From an uncultured Lachnospiraceae bacterium (GTDB lineage Bacteria; Bacillota; Clostridia; Lachnospirales; Lachnospiraceae): 7,628 nucleotides of DNA. The stretch spans positions 1 through 7,628 of the forward strand of contig USGM01000130.1 of assembly GCA_900554205.1 (NCBI GenBank). Reading direction: 5' to 3'. The translations under genes and the position numbers were made by a program. Shown here piece after piece: positions 1 through 4,845 of the stretch (position 1 is its first letter; each line of letters starts with the position of its first letter). The notes under the pieces were generated by a model. It worked only from the letters and a program-made list of their open reading frames with translations, made no database searches and had not been told where the DNA came from.

Positions 1-1
1 T

Positions 2-1843
2 GACAAAGATTATCCCTTTGCCGCCTTCATCACCAACCTGGGCAAGTACAACGAGGGCGCCCTTGTGGGTGAATGGGTGAAGTTTCCCACCACGGCGGAG
101 GAACTGAAAAAGGTCTTTGAGCGCATCGGGATCGGTGCGAAGGACGACTTTGGGCAGACCTATGAGGAATGGTTTATCACGGACTACGACTGCTATGTGG
201 ACGGCCTCTATGACCTGCTGGGTGAGTACGCCAACCTGGACGAGCTGAACTATCTGGCTTCCAAGCTGGATGACATGAGCCAGGATGAATACGAGCGATT
301 CCAGGCGGCCATGGAGATCGGCGACCATACGGGCAGCATCCAGGAGCTTATCAACCTGACGGAGAACCTGGACTGCTACGATGTTTACCCCGACATCCAC
401 GACCACGATGATCTGGGCCGGTATTACATCGAGGAACTGGACGCCATGCAGGTACCGGAGCATCTGCGCAACTACATCGACTATGAGGCCTACGGGCGGG
501 ACATCGCCCTGGAGGAAAGCGGCCAGTTCACCGACTTGGGCTATGTACGGGACACCGGGGACAGTTTCCATGAGTATTACGATGGTGAGCGCGGCAGCAT
601 CCCGGAGGAATACCGGGTGATGACCTTCCAGGACGACATCCCCGAAGAAGAAATTTCGGAATGGGCCATGGACCTTGCCTACGATATGGACGAGTTTTTC
701 CGGCAGCACGATCCGCAGTACGCCGCCGAGCACCCGGAGGAACATGCGGCGAAGGAAGAAATCTACGAGAATCTTTCCGATTGCCGCATTGCCTCTCTGG
801 AAGAAAAGCTGAAAGCGTTGGGTCAGACCCCGGAGGACTACCTTCCCTCCGAGCTGGAGAAGTTCAAGGAGGCTGTGGGATACGAGGCATATTTGGATGT
901 AGACCCCCAGGCGATCCGGGAGGCCATTGAAAACCCGGATCAGTCCCATGTGGACGAGATGCTGTCCTTTGCGGAACAGGCAAACCGGGAGTATGAAGCG
1001 GAGTTGTACGGGCAGCAAGCGGCGCCCACCCCGGATGACCGAGAGACCGACGAGACGGTGCGGACCCCCAGGGGCACCTTCCATGTAACGGATATGAGCC
1101 GGGAACAGATGGAGGCGGCCGGATACGGTTTCCACCACGAGTCCGAGGACGGAAAGTATCTCATCATGACCAACGGCAGCCGCGCCTTTGCCATCCCCAA
1201 CGGAGACACCCCCGAACATACCGCGCCGGAGAAGCTGACCGTCCTGGTGGTGGAGCCCATGAAGGAACCCTATGTGAAGGAAATCGACCCCGGCCTCCAT
1301 GCGCTGCAAGCGGAGGTGGGCGGCGACATTGCCGCCTCCTATCCCTTTGACGATCCGGTGGGGCTGGTGCTGAACGACGAGGGCAAGCTCATCGGTCTGG
1401 ACCTGAACCGCTCTCTCCGGGACGAGCATGGGGAGATTTACGACATTGTGGCAGGCACCTTCTTGGTGGTGGGCCTGGGGCCGGAGAGTTTTGCGTCCCT
1501 GCCCCCGGACATGATCCAGAAATACACCGAGCAATTCAAGCGGCCGGAGCTGTTCGCCAGCATCAACGGGCAGATCGTATCCGTTCCCGTGGAGCCGGAA
1601 AACCCGCTGCGCACGGCGGAAATGACCCTGGAGGATGACTACGGCATGATCGACGGGATCATCAACAACGGCCGCCGTGGTGAGGAATTGGAGAAAGCCC
1701 AGACCGAGGCGCGCAGGACCACGCCGGAGAAAAAGCCTTCCATCCGGGAGCGACTGGAGGACGCAAAACGGGAGTGCGCGGAACGGAAAAGCCCGGACAA
1801 GCCTGCCCCGCAGAAGAAGCCCCCGGAGCTGGGCGACTTATGA
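2..1843 (+). CDS. ArdA-type antirestriction protein fused to DUF3846 and DUF4316-like regions (5' partial)
   Basis: ArdA proteins mimic B-form DNA and block type I restriction enzymes, protecting incoming mobile DNA in the cytoplasm. The reading frame is open to the left edge, so the true start lies outside the window; 613 residues are visible. The first GTG inside the window (65) is not the start, because the residues before it (FAAFITNLGKYNEGALVGEW) are the typical ArdA N-terminus, so little is probably missing. Visible domains in order: ArdA at about 1-180 (FEEWFITDYD-like element YEEWFITDYD, very rich in Asp/Glu); an acidic helical linker to about 340; a segment at about 350-400 (RTPRGTFHVTDMS, then GKYLIMTNGSRAFAIPN) seen in YodL/DUF4316-type element proteins; DUF3846 at about 411-515 (LTVLVVEP, YPFDDPVGLV, GTFLVVGLG); and a DUF4316-like charged tail with RTAEMTLEDDYGMIDGI. 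Ordinary ArdA is about 165-180 aa, so this is a large fusion. The family is clear by recognition. The roles of the added domains are unknown. Confidence 0.88.
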   Translation, partial: DKDYPFAAFITNLGKYNEGALVGEWVKFPTTAEELKKVFERIGIGAKDDFGQTYEEWFITDYDCYVDGLYDLLGEYANLDELNYLASKLDDMSQDEYERFQAAMEIGDHTGSIQELINLTENLDCYDVYPDIHDHDDLGRYYIEELDAMQVPEHLRNYIDYEAYGRDIALEESGQFTDLGYVRDTGDSFHEYYDGERGSIPEEYRVMTFQDDIPEEEISEWAMDLAYDMDEFFRQHDPQYAAEHPEEHAAKEEIYENLSDCRIASLEEKLKALGQTPEDYLPSELEKFKEAVGYEAYLDVDPQAIREAIENPDQSHVDEMLSFAEQANREYEAELYGQQAAPTPDDRETDETVRTPRGTFHVTDMSREQMEAAGYGFHHESEDGKYLIMTNGSRAFAIPNGDTPEHTAPEKLTVLVVEPMKEPYVKEIDPGLHALQAEVGGDIAASYPFDDPVGLVLNDEGKLIGLDLNRSLRDEHGEIYDIVAGTFLVVGLGPESFASLPPDMIQKYTEQFKRPELFASINGQIVSVPVEPENPLRTAEMTLEDDYGMIDGIINNGRRGEELEKAQTEARRTTPEKKPSIRERLEDAKRECAERKSPDKPAPQKKPPELGDL

Positions 1844-2016
1844 GCCGGAGCAAGAAATGGCGTCTGGAATGGGCGTTCTTCCTGGGCGAGAACGGCAGAC
1901 GCCAGTATAACAAGCTATGCAAGGGCTGTGTCCATCCCTGCAAGCAGAGTTTTCGGGTGGTGGTGGTATCCTGTCCGCACTATCTTTCCCTCCGTTCCAA
2001 AAAGTGCGGGAATTAG
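1840..2016 (+). CDS. Small Cys-rich conserved element protein (58 aa)
   Basis: Function unknown. The start ATG overlaps the stop of the ArdA fusion gene (ATGA, 1840-1843), which implies translational coupling in one operon; a GGAG at 1825-1828 lies 11 nt upstream. The 58-aa product is basic and begins MSRSKKWRLEWAFFL. It has a Cys set C-K-G-C (about residues 28-31), a Cys at about 35, a Cys in VSCPHYLS (about 45) and one near the C-terminus (KKCGN). That arrangement suggests a small metal-binding, possibly nucleic-acid-binding, fold, but this is inference. I recognise the RRQYNKLCKGC..PCKQSFR pattern as one that recurs as a hypothetical protein directly after ArdA/DUF4316 genes in Firmicute conjugative elements. 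It is the last gene before the terminator at 2145-2201. Confidence 0.75.
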   Translation: MSRSKKWRLEWAFFLGENGRRQYNKLCKGCVHPCKQSFRVVVVSCPHYLSLRSKKCGN

Positions 2017-2144
2017 GGTTCAAAATGGGCGAAGAAACAGCCTGTGGCGGCTTTTCCGTGTAGGGGCAGTATGATTTCCCATGTGGAGCGGCAGGGCGTT
2101 TCTGCATAGGAAAAACGCCGGATTTTCACCTTTTATCAAGCAAA

Positions 2145-2201
2145 ATGGGAGCGTCAACATCGGATGCAGTTATCCGAGGTTGGCGCTCCCATTCTTTTTT
2201 T
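2145..2201 (+). terminator. Rho-independent terminator after the ArdA operon
   Basis: A 14-bp stem pairs 2145-2158 with 2179-2192 (TGGGAGCGTCAAC against GTTGGCGCTCCCA, one G-U pair). The stem is extended by a further 6-bp inner helix (TCGGAT/ATCCGA) and followed by seven T at 2195-2201. It ends the rightward ArdA/Cys-rich operon. Read leftward the U-tract is poorer (ATTTTGC), so it may only partly stop the convergent XRE gene. The 2017-2144 stretch before it holds no convincing gene, only a weak 7-bp hairpin (2095-2119). Confidence 0.85.
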
Positions 2202-2223
2202 GTTCTGGCTGCGTCGCAGTCGA

Positions 2224-2454
2224 TCAGTCATCCTCTAACAGCTTGGAGGGCGGGATTTTCAGCACTTGGGCGATCTTGAACAATGTTTCAAGAGATACGC
2301 CACGAACCGTACCTGTTCCTTCTACCTGACCAACGAAGTTGACACTTTTCCCGATCCTCTCCGCAAGGACCTCCTGTGTCATCCCCGCCTTTTTTCTGTA
2401 ATATGCGATCTTCAAGCCCAAAGTGATATAGCGTTCTGGAAACTCCGTTTGCAT
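2224..2454 (-). CDS. Small XRE-family HTH transcriptional regulator (76 aa)
   Basis: This is a single-domain DNA-binding regulator of the Cro/CI (XRE, HTH_3) type, probably a repressor acting as a dimer. The helix-turn-helix fills almost the whole protein (about residues 11-70): LGLKIAYYRKKAGMTQEVLAERIGKS is the helix 1-2 region, and FVGQVEGTGTVRGVSLETLFKIAQVLKIPPSKLL continues through helices 3-5. I chose the ATG at 2452-2454 rather than a longer upstream frame because AGGAGGT lies just before it at the right distance, and the longer N-terminus would cross the IS junction at 2483. No effector domain is present. Unusually, the ribosome site sits in the loop of a perfect inverted repeat (2451-2477), and the IS begins only 28 nt upstream of the start. 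Before that insertion the gene faced the SLOG gene divergently, so control of itself and of SLOG is a reasonable inference. Confidence 0.9.
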   Translation of the reverse strand: MQTEFPERYITLGLKIAYYRKKAGMTQEVLAERIGKSVNFVGQVEGTGTVRGVSLETLFKIAQVLKIPPSKLLEDD

Positions 2455-2477
2455 AATATCACCTCCTGATATTATGC
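2451..2477 (-). promoter_or_regulatory. Perfect 10-bp inverted repeat enclosing the XRE ribosome site (candidate operator or RNA hairpin)
   Basis: GCATAATATC (2451-2460) and GATATTATGC (2468-2477) are exact reverse complements separated by 7 nt (ACCTCCT), which is the complement of the AGGAGGT Shine-Dalgarno sequence. The left arm includes the start codon of the XRE gene. As DNA it has the symmetry expected of a dimeric XRE operator, suggesting autorepression. As RNA, it would form a hairpin with the ribosome site in its loop. Both readings are inference; the symmetry is seen directly. Confidence 0.7.
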
Positions 2478-2482
2478 TACCA
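2472..2482. repeat. Target-site duplication, left copy (TTATGCTACCA)
   Basis: This 11-bp word is repeated exactly at 4024-4034, on the other side of the IS. Length and position fit the 10-13 bp duplications made by IS4-type transposases. It overlaps the right arm of the XRE inverted repeat, so insertion duplicated part of that site. The next base would give 11 of 12 matches if the duplication is really 12 bp. Confidence 0.8.
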
Positions 2483-2502
2483 CAGCCATGAGCAAAACTC
2501 AA
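2474..2502 (-). promoter_or_regulatory. Candidate hybrid promoter for the XRE gene across the IS junction
   Basis: On the minus strand, TTGAGT (plus 2497-2502, inside the IS end) is followed by a 17-bp spacer and TAGCAT (plus 2474-2479, in the flanking target DNA). The -10 is preceded by TGG, an extended -10 form. Each hexamer matches the consensus at four of six positions. The -10 overlaps the right arm of the inverted repeat, so a bound repressor would cover it. Outward hybrid promoters at IS ends are well known; activity here is unproven. Confidence 0.4.
2488..2498. repeat. IS terminal inverted repeat core, left (ATGAGCAAAAC)
   Basis: This is exactly the reverse complement of 4009-4019. 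It lies 5 bp inside the left target duplication, while the right copy lies 4 bp inside the right one. The wider ends (AGCCATGAGCAAAAC and AGAGATGAGCAAAAC) agree at 13 of 15 positions. Confidence 0.75.
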
Positions 2503-2563
2503 AAAGAGTAGTAATTGCAATGGTTCCCGGCCATGGCTGAAACCGGAAATCACTCATATGGTA

Positions 2564-2592
2564 TAGAAAGCGGAGCCCCTTTTTGGTAAAAT
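2564..2592 (+). promoter_or_regulatory. Candidate internal transposase promoter
   Basis: TAAAAT (2587-2592) is a near-consensus -10 preceded by TGG (extended -10). A weak -35 (TAGAAA, 2564-2569) lies 17 bp upstream. Transcription would start near 2599, after the first arm of the leader hairpin, leaving the AAAGGGG ribosome site free. Activity is inferred only. Confidence 0.4.
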
Positions 2593-2624
2593 TGACTTGA
2601 GAGAAAACCAACCAGAAAGGGGCT
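2574..2624 (+). promoter_or_regulatory. Leader hairpin that would sequester the transposase ribosome site
   Basis: AGCCCCTTTTTGGT (2574-2587) pairs with ACCAGAAAGGGGCT (2611-2624) over all 14 positions, counting one U-G pair, with a 23-nt loop. The likely Shine-Dalgarno AAAGGGG (2616-2622) is buried in the stem. No T-run follows, so this is not a terminator. A transcript that starts outside the IS contains both arms and would hide the ribosome site, while one starting near 2599 lacks the first arm. The same logic limits transposase made from outside transcripts in IS10 and IS50. Confidence 0.65.
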
Positions 2625-2658
2625 GGCCGCTATCTACCGACAGGAAATCATTCAGGAT

Positions 2659-3888
2659 GTGACGCTGTTCACATCCCAAAGCGCCGCTGCATTCTACGAC
2701 AAGCTTTTCAGCAGCTTGGACTCCACGCTGCCCAGGGCGCCAACCGGGCGGCGGGGCTTCCCCAAAGAAGCCATGGTCTGCGCTTTTATCGTTATGAAAT
2801 GTGAGGGGTTCTCACAAATCACAGATTTGATGGATTATCTGGACAACAATCGCCTCATTGCCCACTACTGCGGGTTCAATATCATGAAGCCGCTGCCGTC
2901 CTACTGGACGTATGACCGTTTCCTCAAAAAAATGGATAACGCTGCATTGAAAGAAATCATGGCGGCACAGGTGAAGAAACTCTATGAGATGGGGATCGTG
3001 GACGCCTCATTTATTGGCCTGGATTCCACGCCCGTCATGGCAAACACGAAGCAGAACAATCCAAAATCCTTTGCAAAGAACAAGTTCTCCAAGGAAAACC
3101 ATCCCAAAAGCGACCCGGACTGCGCCCTCGGCGTCCACTCGGCCTCCAACCAGCACAATGAGCGCCGGTATGAGTTCTACTGGGGCTACAAAAGTCATGT
3201 GCTGGTGGACTGCATCTCCGGTCTGCCGCTCTACGAGCTGACCACACCGGGCAATGTCGCCGATCCTGCCGTCGCCGCTGAGATCCTCGCGGCCGCGGAT
3301 CAGACGATTTCTTTGAAAGAATGCGCCTTCCTTGCCGACAAGGGCTACGATGTGAAAAGCATCTACAATACCGTAAAAACGGTCTATGAGGGCGAGGCGT
3401 TTATTCCCCTCAATCCCCGCGGCACGAAAGCCTCTAAAACGCTTCCTGCTGGCAATCCGGTCTGCGAGGCCGGGTTCGCCATGCACAAGGACGGCAAAAC
3501 CACCGACAATGGGCGTACCCGCCAGAAATACTGCTGCCCCTTCCGTCAGTCCAAGACCGGTGTTTGCCCTTGTAACCACAAAACCTGGAACAACGGCAAG
3601 AAAAACCGGGGCTGCACGAAATATAAAACCGTTCCCGATGACTACAGACTTTCCATTGACCGTAGCTGCCTCTGTTTCAAGAGAACATACGCCTTGCGTA
3701 CAGAGTGTGAGCGTTACAATTCCCGCTTTAAGGCGTCTGGACAGGAACGGCTGTGGGTGCGCAACGGCGCCAGCGCGGCAAACCTCAACACACTGGCCCA
3801 CATCTCCGCTTTAGCGGTCGCGCTGGCCGCCGTTCTGCATGGTTCTCACTCCTACCGTTCTGCCAAACAGCTTCGGCGTTCCGCCTGA
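2659..3888 (+). CDS. DDE transposase, IS4-like (YREK signature)
   Basis: It catalyses cut-and-paste movement of the surrounding IS. The 409 aa counted from GTG 2659 hold an N-terminal DUF772-like region (GRRGFPKEAMVCAFIVMKCEGFSQITDL.., about residues 30-90). The catalytic core follows: D122 in FIGLDSTPV, D227 in FLADKGYD, and E351 within Y344-x2-R347-x3-E351-x6-K358, the exact YREK spacing of the IS4 group. A Cys cluster (CCPF..CPC..C, residues 292-319) lies between the second Asp and the Glu and may bind zinc. The start is unclear. The frame is open from 2596 and has no ATG near the N-terminus. The strong AAAGGGG site (2616-2622) is 9 nt before an in-frame ATC at 2632, which would give a 418-aa protein beginning xYRQEIIQDVTLF. 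GTG 2659 has a weaker AGGAAA 11 nt upstream. No internal stop or frameshift is seen, so it may be active. Confidence 0.9.
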   Translation: MTLFTSQSAAAFYDKLFSSLDSTLPRAPTGRRGFPKEAMVCAFIVMKCEGFSQITDLMDYLDNNRLIAHYCGFNIMKPLPSYWTYDRFLKKMDNAALKEIMAAQVKKLYEMGIVDASFIGLDSTPVMANTKQNNPKSFAKNKFSKENHPKSDPDCALGVHSASNQHNERRYEFYWGYKSHVLVDCISGLPLYELTTPGNVADPAVAAEILAAADQTISLKECAFLADKGYDVKSIYNTVKTVYEGEAFIPLNPRGTKASKTLPAGNPVCEAGFAMHKDGKTTDNGRTRQKYCCPFRQSKTGVCPCNHKTWNNGKKNRGCTKYKTVPDDYRLSIDRSCLCFKRTYALRTECERYNSRFKASGQERLWVRNGASAANLNTLAHISALAVALAAVLHGSHSYRSAKQLRRSA

Positions 3889-3912
3889 TCTGTCTTTTCC
3901 ATACCTTTTGCA

Positions 3913-3941
3913 GGCGCGGGGTTTACCGCGCTATGGTTTTT
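3913..3941 (+). terminator. Candidate transposase terminator
   Basis: GCGCGG (3914-3919) pairs with CCGCGC (3926-3931) around a GGTTTA loop, and five T follow at 3937-3941 after a short gap. It lies 25 nt after the transposase stop, inside the IS. The gap before the T-run makes it a weaker match to an intrinsic terminator. The remaining IS tail, to 4023, holds no gene I can support. Confidence 0.5.
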
Positions 3942-4008
3942 GCACCCTTGAGATGCCCTAAACTCTTTCGATTCCCATTTGCCTGTTTGCGGGCTGCTCT
4001 TTCCGTCC

Positions 4009-4019
4009 GTTTTGCTCAT
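4009..4019. repeat. IS terminal inverted repeat core, right (GTTTTGCTCAT)
   Basis: Exact reverse complement of 2488-2498. Four bases (CTCT) separate it from the right target duplication. Confidence 0.75.
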
Positions 4020-4023
4020 CTCT

Positions 4024-4034
4024 TTATGCTACCA
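4024..4034. repeat. Target-site duplication, right copy (TTATGCTACCA)
   Basis: Exact copy of 2472-2482. It marks the right edge of the IS and the return to the element's own AT-rich control DNA upstream of the SLOG gene. Confidence 0.8.
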
Positions 4035-4069
4035 ACAAAACAGGTAAATTATAATTGAAACCAATTAGA

Positions 4070-4125
4070 GGATTATTTACTTTAAGTCAATGATTATATA
4101 TAATGAGAAGTGGATTATTTACTTT
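4070..4125. repeat. Two direct copies of GGATTATTTACTTT flanking the SLOG promoter
   Basis: The 14-bp word occurs at 4070-4083 and 4112-4125, start to start 42 bp, about four helical turns. The first copy contains the proposed -35; the second begins at the expected transcription start. This geometry suits two same-face regulator sites that would block or loop the promoter. The regulator is unknown; the neighbouring XRE protein is one candidate. Confidence 0.6.
4076..4104 (+). promoter_or_regulatory. Promoter of the SLOG gene
   Basis: TTTACT (4076-4081), a 17-bp spacer, then a consensus TATAAT (4099-4104). Transcription would start near 4111. That rules out the in-frame GTG at 4110 as a practical start and favours GTG 4164, with a leader of about 50 nt. 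Confidence 0.7.
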
Positions 4126-4140
4126 GTTGGAGAGGCTGGC

Positions 4141-4167
4141 TTGAAAATGGCGAAGATAGAACCGTGA
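4141..4167 (+). other. Possible leader mini-ORF coupled to the SLOG gene
   Basis: GGAGAGG (4129-4135) precedes TTG 4141 and ATG 4147, which encode MKMAKIEP or MAKIEP. The stop TGA (4165-4167) overlaps the GTG start of SLOG as GTGA. Since SLOG itself lacks a good ribosome site, re-initiation after this mini-ORF is plausible. It could also be chance, or the remnant of an ancestral N-terminus shifted out of frame. Confidence 0.35.
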
Positions 4168-4649
4168 ACATATTTACTGTTAGTTTTTTTGGACACAGGA
4201 TCATCCCGGAGTTTCGTGAGGCGGAGGATCGTGTGGAGGCGCTGGTCCATGCGCTGCTTTTGGAAAAGGAGTATGTGGAGTTCCTGGTCGGACGGGACGG
4301 AGATTTTGACCAGATCGTTTCCTCCGCTGTCAAACGCCAGAAGCGGATTGTACGGGATGACAACAGTTCCTTGATTTGGATACTGCCATATCCCACGGCG
4401 GAGTTACACAACAATACGGAAAACTTTGAAGCCTATTATGATGAAATCGAAATATGCGGCAGCGCAGCCAGCAGTCACCCGAAAGGTGCTTTTCAAATTC
4501 GCAACCGGCAGATGGTGAAGCGAAGCGATCTCGTTGTATTCTATGTGGACCATACAGGCGGCGGAGCTTATCAGACCATGCGCTATGCGCAGAAAGAAAA
4601 AAAGAATATACTAAATCTTGCTGGGGAAGGATACGGAGAAAAAGAATGA
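4164..4649 (+). CDS. SLOG-family (DUF1273/YpsA-like) protein, 161 aa
   Basis: SLOG proteins have a Rossmann-like fold that binds nucleotides or nucleotide-derived ligands, and are proposed as sensors or processing enzymes in conflict systems. The substrate of this one is unknown. Visible motifs from GTG 4164: FTVSFFGHR (residues 4-12), EFLVGRDGDFD (39-49), a long acidic middle (YYDEIEIC), FQIRNRQMVKRSDLVVFYVDH (110-130) and the glycine loop GGGAYQTMRYA (132-142). These match the element-borne SLOG proteins of gut Firmicutes in order and length. The start was chosen because the promoter's expected transcript begins near 4111, too late for GTG 4110. GTG 4164 overlaps the stop of a short upstream frame (GTGA) and lacks a strong ribosome site of its own. 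The stop codon lies in the stem of the following terminator. The XRE gene was probably its divergent partner before the IS arrived. Confidence 0.85.
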   Translation: MNIFTVSFFGHRIIPEFREAEDRVEALVHALLLEKEYVEFLVGRDGDFDQIVSSAVKRQKRIVRDDNSSLIWILPYPTAELHNNTENFEAYYDEIEICGSAASSHPKGAFQIRNRQMVKRSDLVVFYVDHTGGGAYQTMRYAQKEKKNILNLAGEGYGEKE

Positions 4650-4682
4650 GCGCCATCATCTTTCGGTGATGGCGCTCATTTT
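4645..4682. terminator. Bidirectional terminator between SLOG and the membrane-protein gene
   Basis: A 16-pair stem (4645-4660 with 4665-4680, one G-U pair) closes on a TTTC tetraloop. The SLOG stop codon (4647-4649) is inside the stem. Rightward the T-run is short (TTTT). Leftward the transcript ends in UUCUUUUUC, a good tail, so it probably mainly terminates the leftward mobilization transcripts. Confidence 0.8.
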
Positions 4683-4699
4683 CAGTAGCAGTAGTAGGT

Positions 4700-4845
4700 G
4701 CTGTGGGAATGTGTGTAAACGGTCAAAGGGGCGGAGCTGTGGGAAACAATGTTTGCGGGCTGTGGGAAAGCTGACAGCTTTTCCGTCGGGCCGTGAATAT
4801 TTGTTTTCCATCGGTGAAGCGGCCGTTTTCCACATTTCCATAGTG
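4700..4845. repeat. Iterated TGTGGGAA / TTTTCC words in a convergent intergenic region
   Basis: GCTGTGGGAA occurs three times in direct orientation (4700-4709, 4736-4745, 4759-4768). It is followed by TTTTCC words in the opposite sense (4779, 4804, 4826), the last being TTTTCCACA, close to a DnaA-box-like sequence. A small AGCT hairpin lies at the centre (about 4766-4784). The stretch has no gene I can support. It could be an origin-like or protein-binding region, or an imperfect folded RNA. Confidence 0.4.

Larger units (their letters stand above)
2483..4023 (+). mobile_element. IS4-like insertion sequence (about 1.54 kb)
   Basis: The boundaries come from the 11-bp direct repeats at 2472-2482 and 4024-4034. 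Just inside them are related terminal sequences: the left end reads CAGCCATGAGCAAAAC and the right end, reverse complemented, reads AGAGATGAGCAAAAC. They share ATGAGCAAAAC exactly, plus an outer AG after a one-base adjustment. The element carries one transposase gene (2659-3888), a leader hairpin (2574-2624), a candidate internal promoter and a candidate terminator (3913-3941). Both ends and an open transposase frame suggest an intact, fairly recent insertion, though the transposase start codon is uncertain. It lies in the control region between the XRE and SLOG genes. Placement in the IS4 superfamily rests on the YREK signature and duplication length; the exact ISfinder group is not assigned. 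Confidence 0.82.

Noticed and set aside
2095..2119. GGCGTTT/AAACGCC hairpin as a terminator
   Set aside because: Only seven pairs with an 11-nt loop and no T-run after it; the strong terminator lies just downstream at 2145-2201.
2455..2553. N-terminal extension of the small XRE protein to 109 aa
   Set aside because: The added residues cross the IS junction at 2483, have no XRE similarity, and the AGGAGGT site supports the ATG at 2452-2454.
2592..2620. TTGACT at 2592 as a -35 for the transposase
   Set aside because: The position 17 bp downstream (GAAAGG) is not a -10; the extended -10 at 2587-2592 is a better fit.
3007..3801. Minus-strand open frame (264 aa) opposite the transposase
   Set aside because: Shadow of the transposase; the sense strand carries all DDE and YREK residues, and the antisense product has no known pattern.
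4110..4163. GTG 4110 as the SLOG start (adds 18 residues)
   Set aside because: The TATAAT at 4099-4104 would start RNA at about 4111, so this codon would not be translated from that promoter; no ribosome site precedes it, and the family motif begins right after GTG 4164.
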